Positions 13,982 to 14,504 of a stretch of 14,504 nucleotides of DNA are shown piece by piece. The DNA lies in NCBI GenBank assembly GCA_900553065.1, contig USBZ01000050.1, forward strand, positions 1-14,504, read 5' to 3'. Position 1 is the stretch's first letter. Every line of letters starts with the position of its first letter. This DNA is from an uncultured Desulfovibrio sp. Lineage in GTDB: Bacteria; Desulfobacterota; Desulfovibrionia; Desulfovibrionales; Desulfovibrionaceae. Below the pieces are notes generated by a model, which did no database searches, was not told the origin of the DNA, and was given only the letters and a program-made list of their open reading frames with translations. Both the position numbers and the translations under genes were made by a program.

Positions 13982-14012
13982 AAAAAATACCAAATCTCTG
14001 CCTGGAGGCATC

Positions 14013-14504
14013 ATGTATTCCACTACTGACTTTCGCCGCGGCCTGAAGATCGAGATCGACGGCACTCCCTACGAAATCGTTGAATTCCAGCACTTCAAGC
14101 CCGGCAAGGGCGGCGCCATGGTGCGTACCAAGCTGCGCAACATCCTGAACGGCCGCGTGGTGGACAATACCTTCCGTTCCGGCGAAAAGGTGGGCAAGCC
14201 CGATATGGAACAGCGCGACATGCAGTATCTGTATCGTGAAGACACCAACCTCATCTTCATGGACATGACCACCTACGAGCAGATTTCCCTGCCTGAAGCC
14301 GATACCGACGGCAAGTCCGACTGGCTGCTGGAATCCCAGCAGTGCCGCGTGCTGCTCTACAACGGACAGCCCATCGACATCGAAGTTCCCGTGAGCCTGG
14401 TCATGACCGTCGTGAAGACCGAACCCGGCGTGAAGGGCGACACCGTTTCCAACGTGACCAAGCCCGCCACCCTCGAAACCGGCGTGGTCATCCAGGTGCC
14501 GATT
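14013..14504 (+). CDS. efp: Translation elongation factor P (3' end missing)
   Basis: The 164 residues present are the N-terminal KOW-like domain and most of the two OB domains. EF-P rescues ribosomes stalled at polyproline. The tip loop KPGKGGA (29-35) has Lys at position 32, corresponding to E. coli K34, the site of beta-lysylation or other modification; it is not the Arg of EarP-type EF-P. LYNGQPIDIEVP and GVKGDTVSNVTKPATLETG are family-typical. GGAGG lies four bases before the ATG. The frame is open to the window edge; about 20 more residues would be expected. Confidence 0.95.
   Translation, partial: MYSTTDFRRGLKIEIDGTPYEIVEFQHFKPGKGGAMVRTKLRNILNGRVVDNTFRSGEKVGKPDMEQRDMQYLYREDTNLIFMDMTTYEQISLPEADTDGKSDWLLESQQCRVLLYNGQPIDIEVPVSLVMTVVKTEPGVKGDTVSNVTKPATLETGVVIQVPI

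Noticed and set aside
1..14504. CRISPR arrays, tRNA or rRNA genes, insertion sequences, prophage genes
   Set aside because: No regularly spaced repeats, no tRNA-like cloverleaf or rRNA sequence, and no transposase, integrase or phage proteins were recognised.

Overview
The window looks like a stretch of chromosome from a GC-rich, Gram-negative bacterium. It carries genes for heptose-containing LPS (hldD) and an outer-membrane-type lipoprotein, plus RimO, EF-P and methylglyoxal synthase. The overall flavour (YkgJ-type Cys protein, EngB-UvrD/PcrA-ThiL cluster, short intergenic spaces with strong bidirectional terminators) fits a Desulfovibrio-like Desulfobacterota, perhaps host-associated. That placement is inference from gene content, not a database result. 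No tRNA, rRNA, CRISPR array, insertion sequence or attachment site was recognised.

Layout, left to right. (1) 1-630: a lone P-loop kinase-like gene between hairpins, convergent with a small class I methyltransferase on the minus strand. (2) 1285-3663: a divergent regulatory region with a near-perfect leader hairpin, then a 608-residue protein. It has a highly charged N-terminus, a chorismate-mutase-like helical segment and a full EPSP-synthase-like fold in which most substrate-binding residues are replaced. Its 3' end overlaps a small coiled-coil gene, and a tandem hairpin terminator follows. (3) 3729-5502: a Cys-cluster (YkgJ-type) protein translationally coupled to hldD, ending at a 21-bp perfect-stem terminator. 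(4) 5531-8363, minus strand: rimO followed by a four-part envelope lipoprotein. (5) 8455-9171: rdgB (ITP/XTP pyrophosphatase), divergent from rimO. (6) 9235-13794, minus strand: engB, uvrD/pcrA and thiL packed with 2-6 base gaps, followed by mgsA after 103 bases. (7) 14013-end: efp, divergent from engB and cut off by the window edge.

Most genes are housekeeping: translation (rimO, efp, engB), nucleotide-pool cleaning and DNA repair (rdgB, uvrD/pcrA), cofactor and carbon metabolism (thiL, mgsA) and envelope (hldD, lipoprotein). The part that departs most from textbook families is the EPSP-synthase-like protein at 1564-3390 with its overlapping small partner. By eye it is a pseudo-enzyme built on a shikimate-pathway fold, and it is the best candidate here for an undescribed function. 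Start sites for the methyltransferase, the lipoprotein, RimO and EngB were moved inward from the longest reading frame because a good ribosome binding site and family-typical N-terminus lie there.
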